Below are positions 7,115 through 15,225 of a stretch of 28,014 nucleotides of DNA, piece after piece. The DNA is from Actinomycetales bacterium Ga0077552. GTDB taxonomy: Bacteria > Actinomycetota > Actinomycetes > Actinomycetales > Microbacteriaceae. The notes below the pieces were generated by a model. That model ran no database searches. It saw only the letters and a list, made by a program, of their open reading frames with translations, and was not told where the DNA came from. A program made the translations under genes and the position numbers. Positions within the stretch are counted from its first letter, which is position 1; each line of letters opens with the position of its first letter. The stretch covers positions 1 to 28,014 of the forward strand of contig LNFD01000342.1 in NCBI GenBank assembly GCA_001464255.1. The letters are read 5' to 3'.

Positions 7115-8666
7115 CATTCAATCGTTCCTGGCGGCTTCGAGGTGACGTCGAGGACGACGCGGTTGACGCCGGCGACCTCGTTCGTGATGCGGTTCGAGAT
7201 GCGGGCGAGCACGTCGTAGGGCAGGCGGGTCCAGTCGGCGGTCATCGCGTCTTCCGACGAGACGGGGCGCAGCACGATCGGATGCCCGTAGGTGCGCCCG
7301 TCGCCCTGCACGCCCACCGAGCGCACGTCGGCGAGCAGCACGACCGGGCACTGCCAGATCTCGGCGTCGAGCCCCGCCGCCGTCAGCTCGGCGCGCACGA
7401 TCGCGTCGGCCTCGCGCAGCAGGTCGAGGCGCTCCTGCGTGACCTCGCCGATGATGCGGATGCCCAGGCCGGGCCCCGGGAAGGGCTGGCGAGCGACGAT
7501 CGGCTCAGGCAGGCCGAGCTCGCGGCCGATGGCCCGCACCTCGTCCTTGAAGAGCGTGCGCAGCGGTTCGACGAGCGCGAACCGCAGATCGTCGGGCAGC
7601 CCGCCCACGTTGTGATGGCTCTTGATCGTGGCCGTGCCCGAGCCGCCGCCCGACTCGACGATGTCGGGGTAGAGCGTGCCCTGCACGAGGAACTCGATGG
7701 CCCCGCCCTCGTCCGCCGCCTCGGCGACGAGGTCGGCAGCGGCCTGCTCGAAGGTGCGGATGAACTCGCGGCCGATGATCTTGCGCTTCGACTCGGGGTC
7801 GGTGACACCCGCGAGGGCGTCGAGGAACTGCGTGCGAGCATCCACCGTCACGAGACGGATGCCGGTCGCGGCGACATAGTCCTCTTCGACCTGGCGGCGC
7901 TCGTCGGCACGCAGCAGGCCGTGGTCGACGAAGACGCACACCAGCTGGTCGCCGACCGCCTCGTGCACGATCGCCGCGGCGACCGCCGAGTCGACCCCGT
8001 CACGCGCGCACTGCCGACCTGCTCGCGGATGCGCGCGACCTGCTCGGCGATGACGTTGCCGCTGTTCCAGTCGGCGGGGATGCCCGCCGCCCGGTGCAGG
8101 AAGTTCTCGAGCACGCGCTGGCCGTACTCCGAGTGCTTGACCTCGGGGTGCCACTGCACGCCGTACATCTTCATCTCGTCGCTCGCGAAGGCCGCGACGG
8201 GGGTGTCGGCCGTCGAGGCGAGCACGGCGAAGCCCTCGGGCGCGCGGGCGACCGAGTCGCCGTGGCTCATCCACGTCGTCTGCGCCTCGGGCTGGCCGGC
8301 GAGCAGCGCACCGCCGTCGCCGTGCACCGTCATCGCAGTCGCGCCGTACTCGCGTCGACCCGTGCGGGCGACCTCGCCGCCGAGCTGCTGCGCCATCACC
8401 TGGAATCCGTAGCAGATGCCCATGACGGGCACACCGAGCTTCAGGATGCCCGGGTCGAGGCTCGGCGAGCCCGGCTCGTACACACTCGACGGTCCGCCGC
8501 TCAGCACGATGCCGGCGGGGTCTTTCTCAGCGACCTCGGCCGCCGTGATGGTGTGCGGCACGATCTCGCTGTAGACGCCGGCCTCGCGCACGCGGCGGGC
8601 GATCAGCTGCGCGTACTGCGCGCCGAAGTCGACGACGAGCACGGGGCGGTGGACGGTGTCGCTCAT
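7108..8666 (-). pseudogene. guaA: GMP synthase (glutamine-hydrolysing), frameshifted
   Basis: GuaA converts XMP to GMP with ATP and glutamine. The first frame (8666 to ~8000) holds the glutamine amidotransferase with Cys85 in GICYG and His173/Glu175 in WHPEVK. The second frame (~7999 to 7108) holds the end of the ATP-pyrophosphatase and the dimerisation domain, from VDSAVAAA to the C-terminus GTIEWE. At the junction the sequence reads GTGA then CGGGGTCGAC, after Val222. About 16 nt that should encode the first half of the PP-loop (the I/C-G-L-S-G part of LSGGVDS) are missing, which shifts the frame. Adding 16 nt gives exactly 525 codons, the normal length. As read, the protein would lack ATP-binding residues and be inactive. 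It starts in an ATGA overlap with the DUF3817 gene. Confidence 0.9.
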
Positions 8667-9079
8667 GCGGCGGCCTCCAGGTCAGCGATGATCGCCTCGA
8701 TGTCGCGCGGCACCTGGCGCTCGAAGAAGAACGAGAGGAAGGGCACGATGCCGCCCATGGCGATCCAGACGAACTTCCAGAAGGGCCAGCGCAGCAGGCG
8801 CCACAGCACGAAGTCGCACGCGAGGTAGAGCACGTAGAGCCAGCCGTGCACCGCGAGCAACAGGATCGACCCGTTGACGCCCGTGATCGCGTCGGGGTCG
8901 GTCAGCGCGAGCACGCCCGACTCGCCCCCGATCTCGATGTCGACGCCGAAGCCGTAGCGCGTGATCATCATCACGACGAGGCCGAGCAGGAAAATGCCCG
9001 TGATGATCGACGAGACCTTGTAGACCGCGAGGGTGCGGCGGATGAGCGGGATGTCTGAGGGCTTCGGGCCGATCGCCAT
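8663..9079 (-). CDS. DUF3817 integral membrane protein
   Basis: 138 residues matching the actinobacterial DUF3817 membrane family. After a short N-terminus (IRRTLAVYKVSSIITG) there are membrane segments at ~23-40, ~70-90 (LLLAVHGWLYVLYLACDF) and ~100-115 (FVWIAMGGIVPFLSFF), then FERQVPRDIEAI at the end. Members of this family are often found beside guaA, SURF1 or guaB3 in actinobacteria; their function is unknown. Its stop overlaps the guaA start (ATGA), and the SURF1 gene ends 4 nt upstream, so the three look like one operon. The gene is intact. Confidence 0.85.
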   Translation of the reverse strand: MAIGPKPSDIPLIRRTLAVYKVSSIITGIFLLGLVVMMITRYGFGVDIEIGGESGVLALTDPDAITGVNGSILLLAVHGWLYVLYLACDFVLWRLLRWPFWKFVWIAMGGIVPFLSFFFERQVPRDIEAIIADLEAAA

Positions 9080-9083
9080 GCGA

Positions 9084-9884
9084 TCAGTTTAGGGGCGCGG
9101 GCTGAGGCGACTCTGCGCCCGCCGCCGCAGCCAGCTTCTCCTGCTCGTCCTTCACGAGCCGCCACCACAGGTACACGGCGAACCCGCCGAAGATGACCCA
9201 CTCGATCGCGTAGAAGAGGTTCAGCAGGTTGAGCTCGGTCGGCAGCTCGGGCGGCGGCGCGGCGATCGTCTCGAGCCCCGGTGGGGCCTGATCGAGCACG
9301 AGGTAACCCGAGTAGACGAGGCCCGGCTCGGCCCACAGGTTGATGAGCTCGGCCACGGCGATCGCCGTACGCTCCCCCGCCTCGAAGTCGCTCAGCTGCG
9401 GCGACTCGCTCGGCACGTACCGACCCGTCAGGTCGGCCTCGCCGACAGGCAGGTCCGGGATGCCCGCCCCGACCGGCCCGTACCCCGCAGCCACGGCGAG
9501 GCTCGCGCCGCCCTCGGTCACGAAGTGCCGGATCACCCAGTCGCCCGGCTCGCCCGCGGCACCGGACGGCTCGTCGCCGCTGAGCCGCCCCGTGACGACG
9601 AGGTCGTCGCCGGGCATCCATTCGCCGCTCACGCTCACGAGCCGACCGCTCGCATCGCTCGTCATGACCTGCTGCGGCTCGGCCACCGACTCGAGCGGCA
9701 CGGGTGTCTCGGTGTCGCGCTCGTCGGCGGCGGTCGATTCGAGCGAGCGCTCGAGCTGCCACTGGCCGAGGGCCGCGAAGCCGGCGGCGACGCCGAGCGC
9801 GAGCAGCAGCGCGGCGATCCAGCGCGGGCGCCGCGCGATGGCCCAGAAGCCCGGCACGCGCGCGGGCTCGACGGTCGTCGACAT
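9084..9884 (-). CDS. SURF1 family cytochrome oxidase assembly protein
   Basis: 266 residues with the SURF1 hairpin layout: an N-terminal helix (RWIAALLLALGVAAGFAALG, ~21-40) followed by QWQLERS, a large extracytoplasmic domain, and a C-terminal helix (~225-244, AIEWVIFGGFAVYLWWRLV). The family helps assemble heme-copper cytochrome c oxidase. The start is the ATG at 9884, preceded by a strong AGGAGGT 9 nt upstream. It lies 35 nt after GuaB3 and 4 nt before DUF3817 on the same strand, so it is probably co-transcribed with guaA. Confidence 0.88.
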   Translation of the reverse strand: MSTTVEPARVPGFWAIARRPRWIAALLLALGVAAGFAALGQWQLERSLESTAADERDTETPVPLESVAEPQQVMTSDASGRLVSVSGEWMPGDDLVVTGRLSGDEPSGAAGEPGDWVIRHFVTEGGASLAVAAGYGPVGAGIPDLPVGEADLTGRYVPSESPQLSDFEAGERTAIAVAELINLWAEPGLVYSGYLVLDQAPPGLETIAAPPPELPTELNLLNLFYAIEWVIFGGFAVYLWWRLVKDEQEKLAAAAGAESPQPAPLN

Positions 9885-9919
9885 CGTCGGGTGACCTCCT
9901 GGAGCCGGTGTGGGTCGAG

Positions 9920-11041
9920 TCAGCCAGCGGAGTACGGCGCCACGACGACGTCGACCCGCTGGAACTCCTTGACGTCGGAGTACCCCGTCGTCGCCATCGA
10001 TCGTCGCAGAGCGCCCATGAGATTGACCTGACCGTCGGCCGTCGTGCTCGGCCCGAACAGCAGCTGCTCGAGCGGGGCGAGCTGGCCCACGTGCACGCGG
10101 CGACCGCGCGGAAGCTCGGGATGGTGCGCCTCGGCGCCCCAGTGCCACCCGCCGCCCGGAGCATCCGTCGCCCGCGCGAGGGTGCTGCCCAGCATGACCG
10201 CGTCGGCGCCCATCGCGACCGCCTTGACGATGTCGCCGCTCGTGCCGAGCCCGCCGTCGGCGATGACGTGCACGTAGCGGCCGCCCGACTCGTCCATGTA
10301 GTCGCGGCGCGCGGCGGCGACGTCGCTCACCGCGGTCGCCATCGGGGCGTGGATGCCGAGGCTCAAGCGCGTCGTCGACGCGGCCCCGCCGCCGAAGCCG
10401 ACGAGCACCCCGGCCGCACCCGTGCGCATGAGGTGCAGCGCGGCGGTGTAGGTCGCGGCGCCGCCCACCATGACGGGCACGTCGAGCTCGTAGATGAACT
10501 TCTTGAGGTTGAGGGGCTCGCTGCCGTTCGACACGTGCTCGGCGCTCACGGTCGTGCCGCGGATAACGAAGAGGTCGACGCCCGCGTCGATGACGGCCTG
10601 GTGGTGCTCCTGCGTGCGCTGGGGGCTGAGCGCGCCAGCCACGGGCACGCCCGCCGCGCGGATCTCGGCGAGCCGCGCGCCGATGAGCTCGGGCTTGATG
10701 GGCTCGGCGTAGATGCGCTGCATCTCGGCCGTCGCGCCCGCCTCGTCGAGCTCGCGGATGCGGGCGAGCTGCGCCTCGGCATCCTCGTACCGTGTCCAGA
10801 GGCCCTCGAGGTCGAGCACGCCGAGGCCGCCGAGCCGCCCGATCGCGATCGCCGTGGCGGGGCTCACGACCGAGTCCATGGGCGCGGCGATGACGGGCAT
10901 CGCGAAGGTCAGCGCGTCGATGCTCCAGGCCAGCGACACGACCTCGGGGTCGCGCGTGCGGCGGCTGGGCACCACGGCGATGTCGTCGAACGAGTACGCC
11001 CTGCGCGCCCGCTTGCCTCGGCCGATCTCGATCTCCATCAC
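9920..11041 (-). CDS. guaB3: GuaB3 family IMP dehydrogenase-related protein
   Basis: A 373-residue TIM-barrel protein of the IMPDH/GMPR superfamily without CBS domains. It has the actinobacterial GuaB3 signature: MEIEIGRGKRARRAY at the start, IAAPMDSVVSP, GGRYVHVIADGG, AMGADAVMLGS, and GALRRSMATTGYSDVKEFQ near the end. In the catalytic loop, GuaB of this window has GSICTTR whereas this protein has GAASTTR (219-225), so Ser222 stands where the catalytic Cys belongs. Some GuaB3 proteins elsewhere act as GMP reductases, so function cannot be assumed here. The GTG at 11041 is chosen because a TAGGCT -10 ends exactly 6 nt upstream; the next codon is ATG (11038), an alternative start. Confidence 0.88.
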   Translation of the reverse strand: MMEIEIGRGKRARRAYSFDDIAVVPSRRTRDPEVVSLAWSIDALTFAMPVIAAPMDSVVSPATAIAIGRLGGLGVLDLEGLWTRYEDAEAQLARIRELDEAGATAEMQRIYAEPIKPELIGARLAEIRAAGVPVAGALSPQRTQEHHQAVIDAGVDLFVIRGTTVSAEHVSNGSEPLNLKKFIYELDVPVMVGGAATYTAALHLMRTGAAGVLVGFGGGAASTTRLSLGIHAPMATAVSDVAAARRDYMDESGGRYVHVIADGGLGTSGDIVKAVAMGADAVMLGSTLARATDAPGGGWHWGAEAHHPELPRGRRVHVGQLAPLEQLLFGPSTTADGQVNLMGALRRSMATTGYSDVKEFQRVDVVVAPYSAG

Positions 11042-11047
11042 CCCGCC

Positions 11048-11053
11048 AGCCTA
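11048..11053 (-). promoter_or_regulatory. -10 hexamer giving a leaderless guaB3 transcript
   Basis: TAGGCT on the minus strand, then 6 nt, then the GTG at 11041. The arrangement is the same as at 22145-22157. No -35 is recognisable. Confidence 0.5.
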
Positions 11054-11072
11054 TCGGGCGGGCGCGCGCGGG

Positions 11073-11078
11073 TAACGT
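11073..11078 (+). promoter_or_regulatory. Possible -10 of the oxidoreductase gene
   Basis: TAACGT lies about 45 nt before the ATG at 11123. This gene has a normal leader with CAGGAGG (11111-11117), unlike the divergent leaderless guaB3. No clear -35. Confidence 0.3.
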
Positions 11079-11122
11079 GGCGATCGGCGGTCGAGGGCGA
11101 CCGCCGGCGACAGGAGGGCACC

Positions 11123-12160
11123 ATGACCGGCAGCGCACTGAGCATCGAGCGACCCGGCGAGCGCGGCGTCGAGCCCCTGCGCATCGCCGTCGTCGGCACC
11201 GGCGGCTGGGGGGCCCAGCACGCGCGCGTCGTCACCGAGCGCGTCGACACCGAGCTCGTGGGCGTCGTGGGTCGCGACCCGTCGCGCACCGCCGCCCGTG
11301 CGGCCGCGTACGGCACGCGCGGGTACACCTCGATCGGCGGGATGCTCGAGGCCGAGCATCCCGATCTCGTCATGGTCAGCCTGCCGAACGAGGAGCACTT
11401 CGCGCCGACGCTCGAGCTGCTGCGCGCAGGCGTGCCGCTGCTCGTCGAGAAGCCGCTCGTGTTCGACCTCGGCGAGGCCGACGCCCTGCTCGAGGCCGCG
11501 GGCGACACCTTCTTCGGCATCAACTTCAACCACCGCTACGCCGAGCCCGTGCAGCGCGCGCGGGCGGCTCTGCAGGCGGGCGAGCTCGGCGACCTCGTGT
11601 TCGCGACCTGGCGCTTCGGCGGCGAGGCCAATCGCGGGCCCTCACCGCACGCCAACCTCATCGAGACCCAGTGCCACGGCTTCGACATGCTCGAGCACCT
11701 GTGCGGGCCGATCAGCTCGGTGGCCGCGCAGATGACCTCCAAGACCTACGGGGCCTTCTCCACGGTGGCCATCGCACTCGAGTTCGCGTCGGGAGCCGTC
11801 GGCACCATGCTCGGCTCGTACGACTCGTCGTACGCCTATCCCGACACCCAGCGCGTCGAGCTCAACGGCACCGCGGGCCGCGCGGTGATCCACGACACAG
11901 TGCGGGCGCTGACGCTGCAGTCGGTCGGCGACGAGACCGAGCGCGTCTGGCGGCCCGGCTACTTCGACGACGAGGCGCGGTCGTTCGAGCGCACCTTCGA
12001 TCGGCACCTGGATGCTGTGCTCGCGGCCCTGCGCGCGGGCTCGCCCCCGCCCGTCCCCGCCTCGGCGGGCCGCCGTGCGCTCGAGCTCGCGCACGCGGTG
12101 ATCCGCTCGCACGAGACCGGGGCCCGCGTGCCGACCCCGCTCGCGGGCGCAGGCGCGTAG
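11123..12160 (+). CDS. Gfo/Idh/MocA family oxidoreductase
   Basis: 345 residues. The N-terminal Rossmann fold has IAVVGTGGWGAQHA (21-34; glycines 25, 27, 28, 30). VSLPNEEH (85-92) and VEKPLVF (108-114) give the conserved Lys110 of the E-K-P motif. The C-terminal domain has TQCHGFDML (182-190), with His185 and Asp188 at the usual catalytic region. Members oxidise or reduce sugars, inositols or related polyols with NAD(P); the substrate cannot be read here. The start ATG is 5 nt after a CAGGAGG ribosome binding site. It stands alone on the plus strand inside a minus-strand GMP-gene neighbourhood, suggesting it was inserted. The AbiEi/DUF559-like frame runs antisense across its last 202 nt. Confidence 0.9.
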   Translation: MTGSALSIERPGERGVEPLRIAVVGTGGWGAQHARVVTERVDTELVGVVGRDPSRTAARAAAYGTRGYTSIGGMLEAEHPDLVMVSLPNEEHFAPTLELLRAGVPLLVEKPLVFDLGEADALLEAAGDTFFGINFNHRYAEPVQRARAALQAGELGDLVFATWRFGGEANRGPSPHANLIETQCHGFDMLEHLCGPISSVAAQMTSKTYGAFSTVAIALEFASGAVGTMLGSYDSSYAYPDTQRVELNGTAGRAVIHDTVRALTLQSVGDETERVWRPGYFDDEARSFERTFDRHLDAVLAALRAGSPPPVPASAGRRALELAHAVIRSHETGARVPTPLAGAGA

Positions 12161-13230
12161 CCCCGCGCCGCCCGTCCACCCCGCCACGCGTCCCGTGCGC
12201 TCGCACGTCGCCCGTCGCCCATCCACCTCGCACAGAGCGTGCGACGTGTCGCAAGCGGTACGGGGCGGGAGCCTCGCACCCTCCGAGGTACCTCGTCAGC
12301 CTCGAGCTTGTCGCGCAAGAGGCGCGGATCTCGCAGGTCCGCCCACACGCAGCGGAGCATCCCGTCGCCGCCTGACCGCACGGCGTCCTCGCGCTCCTTC
12401 TCCTGCATGACGACCTGCTCCACACTGCGACCATCCCGTGCTTCGCCGGCTCGGTACTTGAGTTGCCCGTCGAACTCACCCGCGAGCCGGATCGACGACC
12501 ACCGGAAGTCGGAGCGGAAGCGTCGTCCATCGGCGAACCGGTACTCATGCTGCAGGTCGGGAACCTCGAAGCCGAGCTGGTGGATGAGCACGCGCATCCA
12601 CGACTCCCCCGGAGACTCCGCGCGGCCATCGGCGAACGCGAGCGCCCGCTCGAGCCGAGCCCTCCCTCGAACCATGCCGAGAGCATCCGCCGCTTCGCGG
12701 ATCTCGTCGATGCTCGTTCCCGGCTCCCCCGGTCGACGCCGCACCCGGATGGCCCAGTCGATCGCCGCAACGCTCCGCGCGAAGGACGACCGGGTGCTGA
12801 ACTCGACGATCGTCCGCGGCAGATCGGTCACGACGGCGCCGCGATGCTCGACGACCCGGTACTCATCATCGGCGGTGGCCCAGTAGCGCAGATCGGAGGT
12901 CCGCCGGGTGGCGCGGTCGTCCCACCCGAGCGCGTCGACGACCGGAGTGAACTCGTCCTCCAGAATCGGAACACCCCAGACCCGTGCCGCAGACACGCCG
13001 CAGAGCGGCTGCCGCACGCGCCCGCGAGTGGCGGCGGCGAGAACGCGCAGCAGTTCGCGATCCCAGGGCTTCAGCCCGTCGACCACCGGGCGAGGAATGT
13101 AGACGCCGCGAATCAGTCGCACGACCTCGCCTCGGGCCGTCGCCCGGTGGAGCGACCGCGCGAGGGATGGGTCGGCGACCTCGGCGACCACGACGGCGTG
13201 TGCGAGTGCGTCGGCGATGAGGTCGGGCAT
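11959..13230 (-). CDS. AbiEi-like/DUF559 (Vsr-like endonuclease fold) protein
   Basis: 423 codons from the ATG at 13230. Residues ~1-50 resemble the AbiEi-type winged helix of type IV antitoxins (ARGEVVRLIRGVYI, 32-45). Residues ~70-190 form the usual middle domain. Residues ~203-312 resemble DUF559/Vsr-like nucleases: ESPGES (205-210), RSDFRW (239-244, Asp241), GEFDGQLKY (251-259, Glu252/Lys258) and CVWADLRDP. Homologues usually end near residue ~315. Here everything after ~320 is encoded by a palindromic repeat copy and by the antisense of the oxidoreductase gene, so the normal stop has probably been lost. The start is uncertain: there is no good Shine-Dalgarno, and the frame is open up to 13356. 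Its third-position GC looks lower than its neighbours. No partner toxin is adjacent, so a complete toxin-antitoxin system is not supported. Confidence 0.65.
   Translation of the reverse strand: MPDLIADALAHAVVVAEVADPSLARSLHRATARGEVVRLIRGVYIPRPVVDGLKPWDRELLRVLAAATRGRVRQPLCGVSAARVWGVPILEDEFTPVVDALGWDDRATRRTSDLRYWATADDEYRVVEHRGAVVTDLPRTIVEFSTRSSFARSVAAIDWAIRVRRRPGEPGTSIDEIREAADALGMVRGRARLERALAFADGRAESPGESWMRVLIHQLGFEVPDLQHEYRFADGRRFRSDFRWSSIRLAGEFDGQLKYRAGEARDGRSVEQVVMQEKEREDAVRSGGDGMLRCVWADLRDPRLLRDKLEADEVPRRVRGSRPVPLATRRTLCARWMGDGRRASARDAWRGGRAARGYAPAPASGVGTRAPVSCERITACASSSARRPAEAGTGGGEPARRAASTASRCRSKVRSNDRASSSK
12224..12264 (+). repeat. REP-like palindromic repeat, copy A
   Basis: The blocks CACCTCGCAC, GAGCGTGCGA and GTGTCGCAA occur in this order, as in copy B at 13347-13382. 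One base differs (C for G between the last two blocks) and the spacer is 1 nt instead of 6. The inverted repeat CACCTCGCAC/GTGCGACGTG has one mismatch. It lies at the 3' end of the DUF559-like domain. Confidence 0.7.
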
Positions 13231-13343
13231 GGCGCGACCATGCCCGAGACGCCGCGCGCCCCGCGCCTCCGGGGGCGGACGTGCAGGGCGTTCGGCCGCG
13301 AGGACTTCTCTGAGGGAGGAGTGCCCACGACTCTCACCCTTCA

Positions 13344-13392
13344 CGACACCTCGCACGTTTCCGAGCGTGCGAGGTGTCGCAAACCGTGCGAG
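13344..13392 (+). repeat. REP-like palindromic repeat, copy B
   Basis: A perfect 14-bp inverted repeat, CGACACCTCGCACG (13344-13357) and its complement (13366-13379), with an 8-nt loop. A CGCAA-ACCGTGCGAGA tail follows. It lies upstream of the AbiEi/DUF559-like gene and 80 nt downstream of guaB, in the same orientation as copy A. Confidence 0.85.
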
Positions 13393-13458
13393 ACAGCGAG
13401 GATGAGCGGCGCGTGGTCGGGCGTGCGCCCGGCCCGCAGCGCGCAGGCCCGCGGGCGG

Positions 13459-14950
13459 CTAGCGGCGGTAGTTGGGCGCCTCGACGACCATCTGGATGTC
13501 GTGGGGGTGCGACTCCTTGAGCCCCGCGGCCGTGATGCGCACGAACTTGCCGCGCTGCTTGAGCTCGGGGATCGTGCGCGCACCCGTGTAGAACATCGAC
13601 TGCCGCAGGCCGCCGAGCAGCTGGTACACGACCGAGCCCACAGGGCACCTGGCCCTCGATGCCCTCGGCGATGAGCTGCTCGTCGCTCGGCACGTCGGCC
13701 TGGAAGTACCGGTCGCGCGAGTACGAGGTCTTCGTGCCGCGGGTCTGCAGGGCACCGAGCGAGCCCATGCCGCGGTACGACTTGAACTGCTTGCCGTTGA
13801 CGAAGATGAGGTCGCCCGGGCTCTCGTCGGTTCCCGCGAGCAGCGAGCCGAGCATGACGGTGTCGGCACCCGCGACGAGCGCCTTGGCGATGTCGCCCGA
13901 GTACTGCAGGCCGCCGTCGGCGATGACCGGGACGCCCGCCTCGCGCGCGGCGAGCGACGCCTCGTACACCGCCGTGACCTGGGGCACTCCCACGCCGGCG
14001 ACGACGCGCGTCGTGCAGATCGAGCCGGGGCCCACGCCGACCTTGACGGCGTCGGCGCCCGCGTCGATGAGCGCCTGGGCGCCCGTGCGGGTCGCGACGT
14101 TGCCGCCGATGACGTCGATGTGCGCGAAGGCCGGGTCGGCCTTGAGCCGCGCGATGATCTCGAGCACCCCGCGGGAGTCGCCGTTCGCGGTGTCGACCAC
14201 GAGCACGTCGACGCCCGCGTCGCGCAGCGCGGTCGCGCGCTCCCACGCGTCGCCGAAGAAGCCGATGGCGGCGCCGACGCGCAGCCGGCCCTCGGCATCT
14301 TTCGTGGCGTTCGGGTACTGCTCGCTCTTGTCGAAGTCCTTGACCGTGATGAGGCCGCGCAGCCGCCCGCCCTCGTCGACGAGGGGCAGCTTCTCGATCT
14401 TGTGCTGCGCGAAGAGCGCGAGCACGTCATCCTGCGAGATGCCGACGGGGCCCGTGATGAGCGGTGCGGGGGTCATGACGTCGCGCACGAGGGTCGTCTC
14501 GGCCTCGAAGCGCGAGACGAAGCGCATGTCGCGGTTGGTGATGATGCCGACGAGGCGACCGTCGCCCTCGACCACGGGCAGACCCGACACGCGGAACTGG
14601 CCGCACAGGGCATCCACCTCGGCGACCGTCGCATCGGGCGTCGTCGTGACGGGGTTGGTGATCATGCCCGACTCGGAACGCTTGACCTTGTCGACCTGCT
14701 CGGCCTGGTCGGCGATCGAGAGGTTGCGGTGCATGATGCCCATGCCGCCCTGGCGGGCCATGGCGATCGCCATGCGGGCCTCGGTCACGGTGTCCATCGC
14801 GGCCGAGAGCAGGGGCGCGTAGACCGAGATGCGCCGGGTCAGGCGCGAGGTCGTGTCGGCCTCGCTCGGGATGACGTCGGTGTGGGCCGGCAGAAGCATG
14901 ACGTCGTCGTACGTGAGTCCGATGAATCCGAACGGATCGGGCTGGTCCAT
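13459..14950 (-). pseudogene. guaB: IMP dehydrogenase, frameshifted
   Basis: GuaB oxidises IMP to XMP with NAD+, the committed step to GMP. The start is the ATG at 14950 behind AAGGGGAG. The first frame shows YDDVMLLP (14-21), two CBS domains (~95-205), the NAD/IMP loop and catalytic GSICTTR (309-315, Cys312), IADGGLQYSGD, and the flap region through EGIEGQVP (429-436). There it breaks: about 11 nt of the conserved VPYRGPVG loop are missing at ~13642. The second frame continues with PVGSVVYQLLGGLRQSM to EAPNYRR at 13459. Adding 11 nt gives exactly 501 codons, the normal length. If unrepaired, the product carries a long aberrant tail running to 13334. It is the second frameshifted GMP gene in the window. 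Confidence 0.9.
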
Positions 14951-15055
14951 TGCTCCCCTTGGCTGTGCGGTTCTGTCGGCACCGGAGTGCCGTGTGATCG
15001 CTCCCACGCGTGCGCGCGGTTCGAGCCCGGATGCCGCGCTGAATTCCGGTGTCTC

Positions 15056-15097
15056 ATCTTAAGCGAGTTAGGTCGAAACGTATTCCGTCGCAATAAT
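15056..15097. promoter_or_regulatory. Divergent guaB / livH promoter region
   Basis: The 274-nt gap 14951-15224 separates guaB (-) from livH (+). On the minus strand TAAGAT (15056-15061) is a likely guaB -10. On the plus strand AATAAT (15092-15097), preceded 18 bp earlier by TTAGGT, is a possible livH promoter. The livH leader would then be ~125 nt. These are matches by eye. Confidence 0.35.
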
Positions 15098-15168
15098 GGC
15101 TGAGCGGTTCGGTCGCACGCCGAAACACCTCGGCAACAATCGATCCGTATCGTCACCGTGGACGAACT

Positions 15169-15225
15169 GGGCCTGTTGGCCCGCGAGGCTGCATCGCCTC
15201 GACCCGAAACGACCTGGAGGTTTCG
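15169..15225 (+). promoter_or_regulatory. Structured leader with sequestered livH ribosome binding site
   Basis: Three successive hairpins occur just before livH: GGGCC/GGCCC (15169-15182), CGAGGC/GCCTCG (15184-15201) and CGAAAC/GTTTCG (15205-15225). The last holds the TGGAGG Shine-Dalgarno in its loop and 3' arm and reaches the first base of the GTG start. This could modulate translation; no known riboswitch class is recognised. Confidence 0.4.

Noticed and set aside
7100..7135. guaA 3' end as a genomic-island attachment site
   Set aside because: The 3' end of guaA is a known integration target, but no integrase gene or direct repeat of the guaA end occurs in the window.
7108..8666. Programmed frameshift in guaA
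   Set aside because: About 16 nt of conserved coding sequence are absent at the junction, so a ribosomal shift would not restore the PP-loop; no slippery site or stimulatory structure is evident.
11959..13230. Complete AbiE type IV toxin-antitoxin system
   Set aside because: No AbiEii-like nucleotidyltransferase toxin is adjacent; only the AbiEi-like winged helix and a nuclease-like domain are present.
12224..13392. Insertion sequence or transposon
   Set aside because: The flanking repeats are in direct, not inverted, orientation relative to each other, and no transposase or target duplication is visible.
15096..15224. N-terminal extension of LivH from ATG 15096
   Set aside because: It would place 43 residues before an obvious signal peptide; the GTG at 15225 has its own TGGAGG.
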